Of a stretch of 12,225 bases of DNA, positions 6,149-12,225 are shown piece by piece; positions within the stretch are counted from its first letter, which is position 1, and the number at the start of each line of letters is the position of its first letter. The translations under genes were made by a program, and so were the position numbers. The DNA lies in the NCBI GenBank assembly GCA_002313925.1, contig DCAZ01000145.1, forward strand, positions 1-12,225, read 5' to 3'. Source of the stretch: Gemmatimonadales bacterium UBA1120 (lineage in GTDB: Bacteria > Gemmatimonadota > Gemmatimonadetes > Longimicrobiales > Gaopeijiaceae). The notes below the pieces were generated by a model. It was given only the letters and a program-made list of their open reading frames with translations. It did not search any database and had not been told where the DNA came from.

Positions 6149-6889
6149 TCAAAAAACAAAGCCGACATTTATGATTCGGATCGTTGGGTAAAGGTCACCA
6201 CCACCAAACGGCAGTTTTCCGTCCAAGGCGGAACGTTTCTCGCTGTACCCGTCGTAGTAACTGTCAGTGACCTTCGGGACTCCGATAAGTCGTTTTAGGC
6301 CAAATCCGAGGCCAACATAAAAATTGTCGTCTGGTCCTAAGACCCAACTATGATTCATGTCGAATCCGAAACCGAAATAGGCCCCATCGCCTCTCCCGGC
6401 ACCGTCTACCGAGGTGAGCCCTATCTTCATACCAAACGCCCATCCAATAGGAGCCTTGTACGTTCGGGTGCGCCTACTGCCTGGATAGAACCGGTAGAAC
6501 ACATCGAAGTTGATGTATCGGGCTTCTTCCAAGGTGTTTGCAAGTATCTCGTAGTCGCTTAGGGCCTGCAGATAGGCCGGATCATTAAAATCGTAGATAG
6601 GACCGCCGAATTGGTCTGTCCCTGTGATCGGTGGCTCCGGCCCGGGCCCCGAATCCCCATACCACTCAGTTGAGGCGGTCGATCCCCCGAAACCAATTGT
6701 GGAGGTCGGGGAGATGACATGCTCGAACTCCGCATTGAACGTATTAGTGAGAAGTCCGATCACATTGGCTGAAATGACGTTCTTCGGCTGAAAGTCCTCA
6801 CTTTGTTGAGCGGTGAGTGGTAGACCCGATAATCCCGAGATCAGGATCGTGAGGGCAAGTACAAAGCTTGAAGAGTCTGACTTGATCAT
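6149..6889 (-). CDS. Predicted outer-membrane beta-barrel protein, function unknown
   Basis: 246 residues from the ATG at 6889. A longer form starting at 6925 (258 residues) is possible, but it would put MEFFKVPEQEKP ahead of the signal peptide, and neither start has a clear Shine-Dalgarno. The signal peptide MIKSDSSSFVLALTILISG probably ends at LTA/Q. The mature protein alternates hydrophobic and polar residues as in barrel strands: VISANVIGLLTNTFNAEFEH, YINFDVFYRFYP, GWAFGMKIGLTSV and FYVGLGFGLKRLIG. It ends in VGFVF, with the terminal Phe typical of proteins handled by the BAM machinery. A Gly/Pro/Asp-rich stretch after the first strands is probably a surface loop. The pattern recalls DUF3575-like small barrels, but I do not assign a family. 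Its stop lies next to the RidA remnant. Confidence 0.7.
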   Translation of the reverse strand: MIKSDSSSFVLALTILISGLSGLPLTAQQSEDFQPKNVISANVIGLLTNTFNAEFEHVISPTSTIGFGGSTASTEWYGDSGPGPEPPITGTDQFGGPIYDFNDPAYLQALSDYEILANTLEEARYINFDVFYRFYPGSRRTRTYKAPIGWAFGMKIGLTSVDGAGRGDGAYFGFGFDMNHSWVLGPDDNFYVGLGFGLKRLIGVPKVTDSYYDGYSEKRSALDGKLPFGGGDLYPTIRIINVGFVF

Positions 6890-6952
6890 TGGTTTCTCTT
6901 GTTCCGGCACTTTAAAGAATTCCATTCGTCAGCAATAGTCCGTAAAACCGTA

Positions 6953-6981
6953 ATATATATCGTTATGAACGATATATATCG
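6953..6981. promoter_or_regulatory. Overlapping AT-rich palindromes, candidate operator in a divergent gap
   Basis: ATATATATCGTT (6953-6964) and AACGATATATAT (6968-6979) are a perfect 12-bp inverted repeat around a 3-base centre. The right arm is also part of a second perfect 12-bp palindrome, CGATATATATCG (6970-6981). The element sits upstream of the minus-strand outer-membrane protein gene, about 64 bases before its preferred start, and 277 bases before the aldo-keto reductase. Its shape and position fit a binding site for a dimeric repressor, or an AT-rich promoter core. No regulator gene is in the window and I do not see clear -35/-10 boxes, so the protein that would bind is unknown. Confidence 0.5.
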
Positions 6982-7258
6982 CTATCGATGCAGCAAAATA
7001 CAAGGTTGGAGCGTATGGCTCTAGAATGGTGTGTAGAGGGGGTAGCCTATCATACCCCAATTCTGCTCCCTCACCTGTAAGACCGCAACTGAGCGAGGAA
7101 CTCTGGAGGGAAGGACGTTATGCCCAGTTGTCCCCGCACCTCATTTCCCTCCTGTCACTGCACTCATCCGACGTGCCCATTCTTGCCCGTTCAGAGCACC
7201 GACCCTCATCTTCGGGTGATCGCTAGAGGAATGGTCGTTCAGTCTACGAGGTGACGAG
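6982..7258. other. Gene-free stretch with small hairpins upstream of the aldo-keto reductase
   Basis: I see no convincing gene here. The open frame at 7026-7226 has no good start signal or recognisable content and is left out. Three small inverted repeats are present: GGGGTA/TACCCC (7039-7044, 7053-7058, loop 8), GGAGGGAA/TTCCCTCC (7105-7112, 7145-7152), and a 5-bp stem TCATC/GGTGA closed by a TTCG tetraloop (7206-7219). They may structure the leader of the downstream mRNA, whose Shine-Dalgarno GAGGTGA is at 7248-7254. No promoter boxes can be called with confidence. Confidence 0.35.
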
Positions 7259-8188
7259 ATGAAGATCTCACGCAGAGACATGCTCAAGATTAGTGCTGGA
7301 ACCGGGGCCGCAGCCTTATTGCTCAATGAGTTTCCAGCAGTTGCTCAAGAACGGTCCTTACTCATGCGAGCTATTCCGTCCTCGGGTGAGGAGGTTCCTG
7401 CCGTGGGCTTAGGTAGCGCACGCACGTTCAGTGTGGGTGCTTCCGGTGAAGAACGAGCTCCGCTGAAGGAAGTGCTGCGATTATTCCACGAGATGGGCGG
7501 ACGGTTCTTCGATACCGCTCCCACGTATGGGAGCTCTGAGGGTGTCGCCGGTCAGCTTGTCCAGGAACTTGGCATTCAAGATGACCTGTTCTTTGCCACA
7601 AAGATTTCAACAGGTGGCGGCAGACAAGCAGGTATTGATCAGCAGGAAACGTCCCTTCAAGACTGGGGACGTGACATCATCGACTTGAATCAGGTACATA
7701 ACCTTCGGGATACCGAGATTCATCTAAGGACCATCCGACAAGCGAAAGAAGAAGGTCTCACACGCTACGTCGGCGTGACGACCTCGTTCGGGAGACAGTA
7801 CGAACAGATGGAGCAGGTGCTCCGCACTGAAGAGTTAGACTTCGTGCAGGTCAACTATTCGCTCGGAGAGCGCGAGGCGGCGGATCGACTGATACCGCTG
7901 GCACAGGACCGAGGCATGGGCGTGATTGTGAATGAGCCCTACAATGTCGGACGACTGTTCGCTGCCGTAAGCGGACGGGATCTACCTGATTGGGCTGCGG
8001 AGTTCGATTGTGAAAGCTGGGGGCAGTTTTTTCTCAAGTACATCCTGTCCCACCCGGCAGTGACGGTGATCATTCCGGCTACTTCGGACCCGGAGCACCT
8101 GATAGACAACATGGGTGCTGGTATGGGGAGGTTACCCGATGAGCGGACCCGGACTCGGATGGAAGAGTTCTTCGATGGTTTGAGCTAA
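7259..8188 (+). CDS. Tat-exported aldo-keto reductase
   Basis: 309 residues. The N-terminus MKISRRDMLKISAGTGAAAL is a Tat signal (SRRDMLK), with probable cleavage near AVA/Q (29/30). The rest is an aldo-keto reductase barrel with the full catalytic tetrad: D85 and Y90 in FDTAPTYGSSE, K115 in FFATK, and H147 in LNQVHN. The C-terminal run VIIPATSDPEHLIDN (270-284) matches the part that binds the cofactor phosphate. Such enzymes reduce aldehydes or ketones with NAD(P)H. Tat export moves folded proteins, which suits an enzyme that loads its nicotinamide cofactor in the cytoplasm; how it would be re-reduced in the periplasm is unclear. ATG 7259 is supported by GAGGTGA at 7248-7254. It appears to be transcribed alone, with 190 bases before the next gene. 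Substrate is unknown. Confidence 0.92.
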   Translation: MKISRRDMLKISAGTGAAALLLNEFPAVAQERSLLMRAIPSSGEEVPAVGLGSARTFSVGASGEERAPLKEVLRLFHEMGGRFFDTAPTYGSSEGVAGQLVQELGIQDDLFFATKISTGGGRQAGIDQQETSLQDWGRDIIDLNQVHNLRDTEIHLRTIRQAKEEGLTRYVGVTTSFGRQYEQMEQVLRTEELDFVQVNYSLGEREAADRLIPLAQDRGMGVIVNEPYNVGRLFAAVSGRDLPDWAAEFDCESWGQFFLKYILSHPAVTVIIPATSDPEHLIDNMGAGMGRLPDERTRTRMEEFFDGLS

Positions 8189-8288
8189 CTGCAAAGCCAA
8201 GGAACTCCCTTACAATACTGGTGAGACCGACCCAAAGTGATGATTAGAGAACAAGCGATTCGTGGGAATGCTTTTCAAGAGCACGAAT

Positions 8289-8364
8289 AGCCCCTAGTAT
8301 CGCGAATGGTCCGTATCGGTGAAGACGCCACTCTAGTAGCGTCAATTACGGCCGAATAGGGGTT
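8289..8364 (+). promoter_or_regulatory. Structured leader of three nested helices before the DUF305 gene
   Basis: Three properly nested helices can form. Outer: AGCCCCTA (8289-8296) with TAGGGGTT (8357-8364), including one G-U pair. Middle: TGGTCCGTA (8307-8315) with TACGGCCG (8347-8354), one bulged T. Inner: GACGC (8324-8328) with GCGTC (8339-8343), extended past one mismatch to a small loop. The outer helix ends three bases before the GGAG Shine-Dalgarno (8368-8371) of the DUF305 lipoprotein gene. This layout suits a cis-acting RNA element that affects initiation. It matches no riboswitch class I know, and chance folding is not excluded. Confidence 0.38.
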
Positions 8365-8378
8365 TGTGGAGTAAATTG

Positions 8379-9011
8379 ATGAAGCGCTTATACTCTCCAA
8401 CACTACTTTTGTCCGCTTTCGCGGTCAGTCTTGGGTCGTGTGGTGGAGCCGCTCGATCGGCAGCTGATCTAGAGGCACTAGCTGCTCTCAATCGGCAAGG
8501 CCATAGCCCTGCTGATGTTCATTTCATGACCAACATGATTCCTCATCATGCCCAGGCTGTTTTATTTGCTGGTTGGGCGGAATCACACCAAGCGAGCTCT
8601 GCTATACAAATTTTTTGTGCTCGGATGGTGGTTGCGCAGCGCGATGAAATAGTGACAATGCGTTCTTGGTTACTTGAACGTGATGAGCCAGCTCCTCCGG
8701 CTGAGTACAGCCGTATGCGAATGCCAGCTGGTGCTGATCACCAGGCTATGCCTGGCATGCTGACCGAAGCACAACTAAACGAACTCGATCATGCACGTGG
8801 TTCGGACTTTGATCGACTTTTCTTGAAATATATGATCCCACACCATGAGGGTGCTTTATCTATGGTGGATGGGTTGTTCGGTTCGTATGGGGGTGCGCAG
8901 AACGACTTCATCTTCAAGCTGGCGTCTGACATGTATGCGGATCAGACAACTGAGATTGAGCATATGCAACTGATGCTCGCTACGTACCCCTCGGGTCGCC
9001 AAGGCCCATGA
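8379..9011 (+). CDS. DUF305 lipoprotein, possible periplasmic metal-binding protein
   Basis: 210 residues from ATG 8379, seven bases after GGAG (8368-8371); the in-frame TTG at 8364 is rejected. The signal peptide ends in the lipobox LGSC with Cys21. The mature part is a DUF305 domain, a ferritin-like four-helix bundle in known structures. It carries the family's duplicated motif: FMTNMIPHHAQAV (H56, H57) and LFLKYMIPHHEGALSM (H155, H156), with further Met and His in the middle (MRMPAGADHQAMPGM) and near the end (EIEHMQLML). Related CopM in cyanobacteria binds copper, and the paired His/Met make metal binding plausible here, though most family members are untested. It probably shares a transcript with the propeller lipoprotein 48 bases downstream. 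A foldable leader lies just upstream. Confidence 0.9.
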   Translation: MKRLYSPTLLLSAFAVSLGSCGGAARSAADLEALAALNRQGHSPADVHFMTNMIPHHAQAVLFAGWAESHQASSAIQIFCARMVVAQRDEIVTMRSWLLERDEPAPPAEYSRMRMPAGADHQAMPGMLTEAQLNELDHARGSDFDRLFLKYMIPHHEGALSMVDGLFGSYGGAQNDFIFKLASDMYADQTTEIEHMQLMLATYPSGRQGP

Positions 9012-9059
9012 CCTCTTCTGACTTATTCTATTTCTCTCCTAAACTCCAGGGGATCTGAT

Positions 9060-10934
9060 ATGAACAACCAATCCTTTGAACGTCTCCCTGGCATGCGTTG
9101 GACCGCACTCGGTTCCGTCCTATGTGCAGTCCTGGTATTCGTTACCGCATGCGCCACTGCGATGTCGTCACCCTCTCCTGCTGCGATGATGTCGGCGCTA
9201 TCCGACCTTCCACTTACCCCACCCGATCCGGATCCGCGCATCGGACTCGGTGCGGGCTCGGGTCCTCTCGGAGCGGGTGCGGAGGAAGCATCCTGGAATC
9301 TAAATCTGGTATCCAATACGCCACCGCCCGATGAATTTGTTGGAGTCACAAACTCCGATTTGGGTTTCACCGGCGACTACGCGATCCAGGGCAACTACAA
9401 CGGTTATGTAATTTGGGATATTTCGGATCCGACAAATCCGACGCTGGAAACTTCTTATGTATGTCCGGCATCGCAGAGCGATGTCTCCATCTATAAGAAT
9501 CTTCTCTTCGTATCTGGTGAAGGATTGGGTGGTCGTGTGGACTGTGGTACAGGAGGAGTCCCGGACACGGTCAGCCTCGATCGGCTACGTGGCATCCGCA
9601 TTTTTGATGCGACGGATATCAGGAACCCAGAGTATGTGGCGAACGTCCAGACCTGTCGGGGCTCACACACACACACCGTAGTAACCGATCCGAACGATGC
9701 AGAAAACGTCTATATCTACGTGTCTGGCTCATCCCGGGTGCGGTCCCCGAACGAACTTCCGGGTTGCTCGGGAGGTCCGTTGGAGGATAACCCGAATACA
9801 GCTGAATTCCGCATCGAGGTTATCCAAGTTCCTCTTGCGGCTCCCCAGAATGCACGGATCGTGAGTTCTCCGCGCATATTCAACGACTTAACCGCGCCGC
9901 CCAGGCATGCCGAACCAGATCAGGAAGCACGCCAAGCGGCTGCCGGAAGAGGTGGGCGTGGGGGAAGAGGTGGACGTGGTGGCGGACCCCCACGTCAGCG
10001 TACAGGACCGACTCAGTGCCATGATATCACTGTATATCCGGGTATTGGGTTCGCGGGTGGCGCATGTGGAGGCTATGGACTTCTGCTTGATATAAGTGAC
10101 GTAGCGAACCCACGACGCTTGTACGCTGCTGCTGACTCGAACTTCTCATTCTGGCACTCTGCGACGTTCAATAATGATGGCACAAAGGTTCTGTTCACGG
10201 ACGAGTGGGGTGGTGGTGGGCAACCGCGCTGTCGTGCGACGGACAAATATGAATGGGGTGCGGATGCTATCTTCAGCATCAATGACGGGGAACTAGATTT
10301 CCACACTTACTTCAAGATGCCTGCAGCACAGACGGAACTCGAGAACTGTGTTGCCCACAACGGATCTCTGATTCCCATACCTGGTCGGGATGTGATGGTA
10401 CAAGGTTGGTATCAGGGTGGGATCGACATCTTCGATTGGACCGATCCTGATAACCCAGTTGAGATTGCTTTCTTTGATCGCGGACCTACAGACGGTGAAC
10501 GCCGAGGCAGTGGCGGTTCTTGGTCTGTATACTGGTACAACGGATACATGGTCAGTTCTGAGATTGCGCGTGGACTCGATATCTTCGAGCTAACGCCTAG
10601 TGCCCATATTTCCCAGAACGAAATTGATGCGGCTAAGACTGTGCACTTTGAGTATTTCAATGCACAGGAGCAACCTAAACTGGTTTGGCCTCCCAGCTTC
10701 GCACTGGCTCGCTCATACCTCGATCAACTTGAGCGGTCTAGCGGTCTTGATACTGATAGAATCATGAGTGTAAGGAGAGGATTGGCTGAGGCTGAAGGAC
10801 TCTCGGGGCAACAACGGAGTAACGCGTTGACCGAATTGGTATCAGATCTACGTGGTGCCGTTAGAGGCTCGAGTGATCCTCGTAAGGTCAGGATGTTTCT
10901 AGGAGCGGTTATAGATTTGGGTGCCACCAGATAG
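9060..10934 (+). CDS. LVIVD-repeat beta-propeller lipoprotein
   Basis: 624 residues. The signal peptide ends in lipobox VTAC with Cys31; AGGGGA at 9048-9053 supports ATG 9060. Residues about 90-515 form a propeller with LVIVD-type blade motifs: YVIWDISDPTNP (116-127), IRIFDATDIRNP (179-190), LLLDISDVANP (341-351), IDIFDWTDPDNP (455-466) and LDIFEL (506-511). Many strand starts carry Cys or His: C199-RGSHTH, C320-H321, W365-H366 and C430-VAH433. Such residues could line a shared central site or make disulfides (Cys also at 135, 162, 236, 336, 391). An RGG tract (297-309) interrupts the propeller between blades. Residues about 520-624 are a separate, probably helical tail. LVIVD proteins are surface or periplasmic and mostly uncharacterised. 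It follows the DUF305 gene by 48 bases, so the two products may act together. Confidence 0.88.
   Translation: MNNQSFERLPGMRWTALGSVLCAVLVFVTACATAMSSPSPAAMMSALSDLPLTPPDPDPRIGLGAGSGPLGAGAEEASWNLNLVSNTPPPDEFVGVTNSDLGFTGDYAIQGNYNGYVIWDISDPTNPTLETSYVCPASQSDVSIYKNLLFVSGEGLGGRVDCGTGGVPDTVSLDRLRGIRIFDATDIRNPEYVANVQTCRGSHTHTVVTDPNDAENVYIYVSGSSRVRSPNELPGCSGGPLEDNPNTAEFRIEVIQVPLAAPQNARIVSSPRIFNDLTAPPRHAEPDQEARQAAAGRGGRGGRGGRGGGPPRQRTGPTQCHDITVYPGIGFAGGACGGYGLLLDISDVANPRRLYAAADSNFSFWHSATFNNDGTKVLFTDEWGGGGQPRCRATDKYEWGADAIFSINDGELDFHTYFKMPAAQTELENCVAHNGSLIPIPGRDVMVQGWYQGGIDIFDWTDPDNPVEIAFFDRGPTDGERRGSGGSWSVYWYNGYMVSSEIARGLDIFELTPSAHISQNEIDAAKTVHFEYFNAQEQPKLVWPPSFALARSYLDQLERSSGLDTDRIMSVRRGLAEAEGLSGQQRSNALTELVSDLRGAVRGSSDPRKVRMFLGAVIDLGATR
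9948..9986 (+). repeat. RGG tract inside the propeller gene
   Basis: Thirteen codons encode RGGRGGRGGRGGG (residues 297-309), within a wider stretch of low complexity that includes QEARQAAAG before and PPRQRTG after. The codons vary (AGA, CGT, GGT, GGG, GGA), so it is not a simple recent slippage product. It probably forms a flexible, positively charged loop between two blades of the propeller. Confidence 0.85.
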
Positions 10935-10991
10935 TTCTAGAAATAGAGAACATTGTTTCGGTTATGAGTTAAGGCTTTAGGAGATTACAGA

Positions 10992-11654
10992 ATGCAAAGA
11001 ACTCTTCATCTGCTACTTGCTTCCAGCACGGTCGTTCTTGCCGCGTGCGGAGATCAGGCTATAGCACCTCAAGCACAACTCAGTGACCAAGATGTTCAGG
11101 CTTTGGTTGTTAGGCTTGATGGCACAATGATGGGTTTTCTTGATGATGTTTGGGGTTCAAGCAGCGTTAGTCCTTCATCTGCTGGGACCGCCCTGGGTGA
11201 TGATCCTCGAGTATGGAACTACTCTTGGTGGAAGACGCGTGATTGCCATACTGCCGGCTCATTCACCGCGGAAGGGAGTGGTCAGCGTACTTGGGACGCT
11301 GACGCTTTGACCTTTGACGTTGCAAGCAGTGGCACAAAAACGCGGGCTGGATGTGCGCACCCAGGCGATGAAGTAACGATCACAGTGGACGGGATTGGTG
11401 ATTGGACGCATCAGCGTCATTACTTGGGTGGAGAGGCAGGCCTCTCCACTAAGGGTCGCGAGCCGACTGGAAGTTGGATCACGACGTACGACGGTGCTTT
11501 TGATTGGGCAAAGAGTTCCGGCGAGAACGGGAGTTGCACCTATGAGTTGACTTCCACAATCGATACGGAAGCAAATACCAAGACGCTCGTGGGCACGTAT
11601 TGTGACCGGGTAATCGACCGTTCAAAAACGTGGCGAAAGGTCGACGACGGTTAG
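10992..11654 (+). CDS. Lipoprotein of unknown function
   Basis: 220 residues. The signal peptide MQRTLHLLLASSTVVLAAC has lipobox LAAC (Cys19) and is followed by GDQAIAPQAQ, a style common in lipoproteins of Gemmatimonadota-like genomes. AGGAG at 10979-10983 supports ATG 10992. I do not recognise the mature domain. Residues about 70-215 look beta-rich, with several Trp-containing strands (WNYSWWKTRDC, GDWTHQRHYLGG, GSWITTYDGAFDW) and four Cys (C85, C121, C182, C204) that could form two disulfides. The N-terminal stretch 21-70 is acidic and probably a linker. The gene lies 57 bases after the propeller gene on the same strand and may be part of its operon. Confidence 0.75.
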   Translation: MQRTLHLLLASSTVVLAACGDQAIAPQAQLSDQDVQALVVRLDGTMMGFLDDVWGSSSVSPSSAGTALGDDPRVWNYSWWKTRDCHTAGSFTAEGSGQRTWDADALTFDVASSGTKTRAGCAHPGDEVTITVDGIGDWTHQRHYLGGEAGLSTKGREPTGSWITTYDGAFDWAKSSGENGSCTYELTSTIDTEANTKTLVGTYCDRVIDRSKTWRKVDDG

Positions 11655-11748
11655 GGGTCGGATCCGCTTTAATCCGCAAGCTCTGGCTACAGTAGGGCGG
11701 GGGAGATTGTTGCGCTCTCTCGTCCTCTAACCAGGCAATGTGTTCTAC

Positions 11749-12177
11749 ATGAAGCCGGTTATCGAAGAGAAATCCGTTCTACTATATGATGGTCTTTGTG
11801 GGTTCTGCGATCGACTTGTCGGCTTCTTATTACAAAGCGATCACCAGCGGGTCTTTCATTTCGCACCACTTGGTGGAGTGTTCGCTAGCGAACTCTTGAA
11901 TCGCCATCCACACCTAAAAGCAGTCGATTCTCTTGTGTTGGTGGAGAATAGTGGGTTTGAGGACGAGGTTGTCTGGGTGCGGAGTGAAGCTGTGAGGAGG
12001 ATTACCCGACATCTGGGTGGTATGTGGCGGATTGTTGATTTACTGTTGTCCGTCGTTCCGAAATCGTTACAGGACCTAGGCTACGACATCTTTGCGCGTA
12101 ACCGTTACCGTTGGTTCGGACGCTATGATGCGTGCCGGGTTCCGGATTCTTCTATTCTTGATCGATTCTTAGAGTAG
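11749..12177 (+). CDS. DCC-family (DUF393, YuxK-like) thiol-disulfide oxidoreductase-like protein
   Basis: 142 residues from ATG 11749. An in-frame GTG at 11740 would add three residues, and neither start has a well-placed Shine-Dalgarno. The family signature LLYDGLCGFC is at 11-20, with the CxxC-type pair C17 and C20 at the start of a thioredoxin-like fold. Other typical parts are FHFAPLGG, SLVLVE and SEAVRRITRHLGG in the middle and a C-terminal ARNRYRWFGRYDACR with another Cys. There is no signal peptide, so it is probably cytoplasmic or membrane-associated. The family is predicted to carry out thiol-disulfide exchange but is little studied. It follows the unknown lipoprotein by 94 bases; a functional link is not evident. 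Confidence 0.88.
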   Translation: MKPVIEEKSVLLYDGLCGFCDRLVGFLLQSDHQRVFHFAPLGGVFASELLNRHPHLKAVDSLVLVENSGFEDEVVWVRSEAVRRITRHLGGMWRIVDLLLSVVPKSLQDLGYDIFARNRYRWFGRYDACRVPDSSILDRFLE

Positions 12178-12212
12178 AGTGACGCTCTATGCCCTTGAGG
12201 ATAAGACATAAG

Positions 12213-12225
12213 AAAAGCCCAGGCT
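12213..12225. terminator. Possible first arm of a terminator cut by the window edge
   Basis: The last bases, AAAAGCCCAGGCT, look like the left arm of a bidirectional Rho-independent terminator, in which an A tract and GC-rich arm would be mirrored by AGCCTGGGCTTTT. It lies 35 bases after the DCC-family stop codon, the expected place. The other arm would be outside the window, so this cannot be confirmed here. Confidence 0.25.

Noticed and set aside
7026..7226. 66-codon open frame upstream of the aldo-keto reductase
   Set aside because: No adequate ribosome site, a Ser/Pro/Arg-rich composition typical of non-coding frames, and it overlaps several small inverted repeats.
9023..9370. 115-codon minus-strand frame over the propeller gene start
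   Set aside because: It lies opposite a well-supported lipoprotein start and signal peptide, and its translation shows no domain.
9664..9676. Short CA dinucleotide repeat
   Set aside because: It is only about six units, lies in frame in the propeller gene, and encodes the HTHT of a blade motif.
1..12225. tRNA, rRNA, CRISPR array, transposase or integrase
   Set aside because: I looked for cloverleaf-like segments, regularly spaced repeats and transposase-like proteins and found none.

Overview
The window reads as a chromosomal stretch of a Gram-negative bacterium with moderate GC content. The style of the exported proteins suggests Gemmatimonadota or a similar marine/soil lineage: many lipoproteins with LAAC/LGSC/VTAC lipoboxes, a lipoprotein beginning CGDQAIAP, signal peptides cleaved just before Gln, a Tat-exported aldo-keto reductase, and a secreted propeller with an RGG tract. 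There is no rRNA or marker gene, so this placement is an inference. I see no mobile element, tRNA, rRNA or CRISPR array.

Layout. (1) 1-2683, plus strand: the 3' end of a voltage-gated K+ channel with a C-terminal zinc ribbon; a 15-codon ORF whose stop lies in the Shine-Dalgarno of a small two-helix membrane protein; a DUF4377 lipoprotein overlapping (ATGA) a zinc-ribbon/MORN-repeat protein; then a lipoprotein in which a DUF3471-like domain is fused to a VanX-type D-Ala-D-Ala dipeptidase. (2) 2779-6141: an exported acetamidase/formamidase-family protein (+), converging on an exported protein made of three tandem RidA domains (-), which is divergent from an exported creatininase-family amidohydrolase (+). 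Just after the creatininase lies a 68-bp minus-strand remnant of a second RidA-type gene. (3) 6149-8188: a predicted outer-membrane beta-barrel protein (-) and a Tat-exported aldo-keto reductase (+), separated by a 369-bp divergent gap that holds perfect AT-rich palindromes. (4) 8289-12177, plus strand: a leader that can fold into three nested helices, a DUF305 lipoprotein, a large LVIVD-type beta-propeller lipoprotein, a lipoprotein of unknown function, and a DCC-family (DUF393) thiol-disulfide oxidoreductase-like protein.

Working together. Almost every complete gene encodes a protein destined for the envelope. The central block joins three enzyme families that act on C-N bonds (formamidase-like, RidA imine/enamine deaminase-like, creatininase-like), all with signal peptides. 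That suggests a periplasmic route for breaking down small amides, lactams or imines, but no substrate can be read from the sequence. The last block pairs a His-rich DUF305 protein with a propeller carrying His and Cys near strand starts; a periplasmic metal role is possible but unproven. The most unusual items are the triple-RidA protein, whose three domains differ at key active-site positions, and the decayed RidA fragment about 2.1 kb away.
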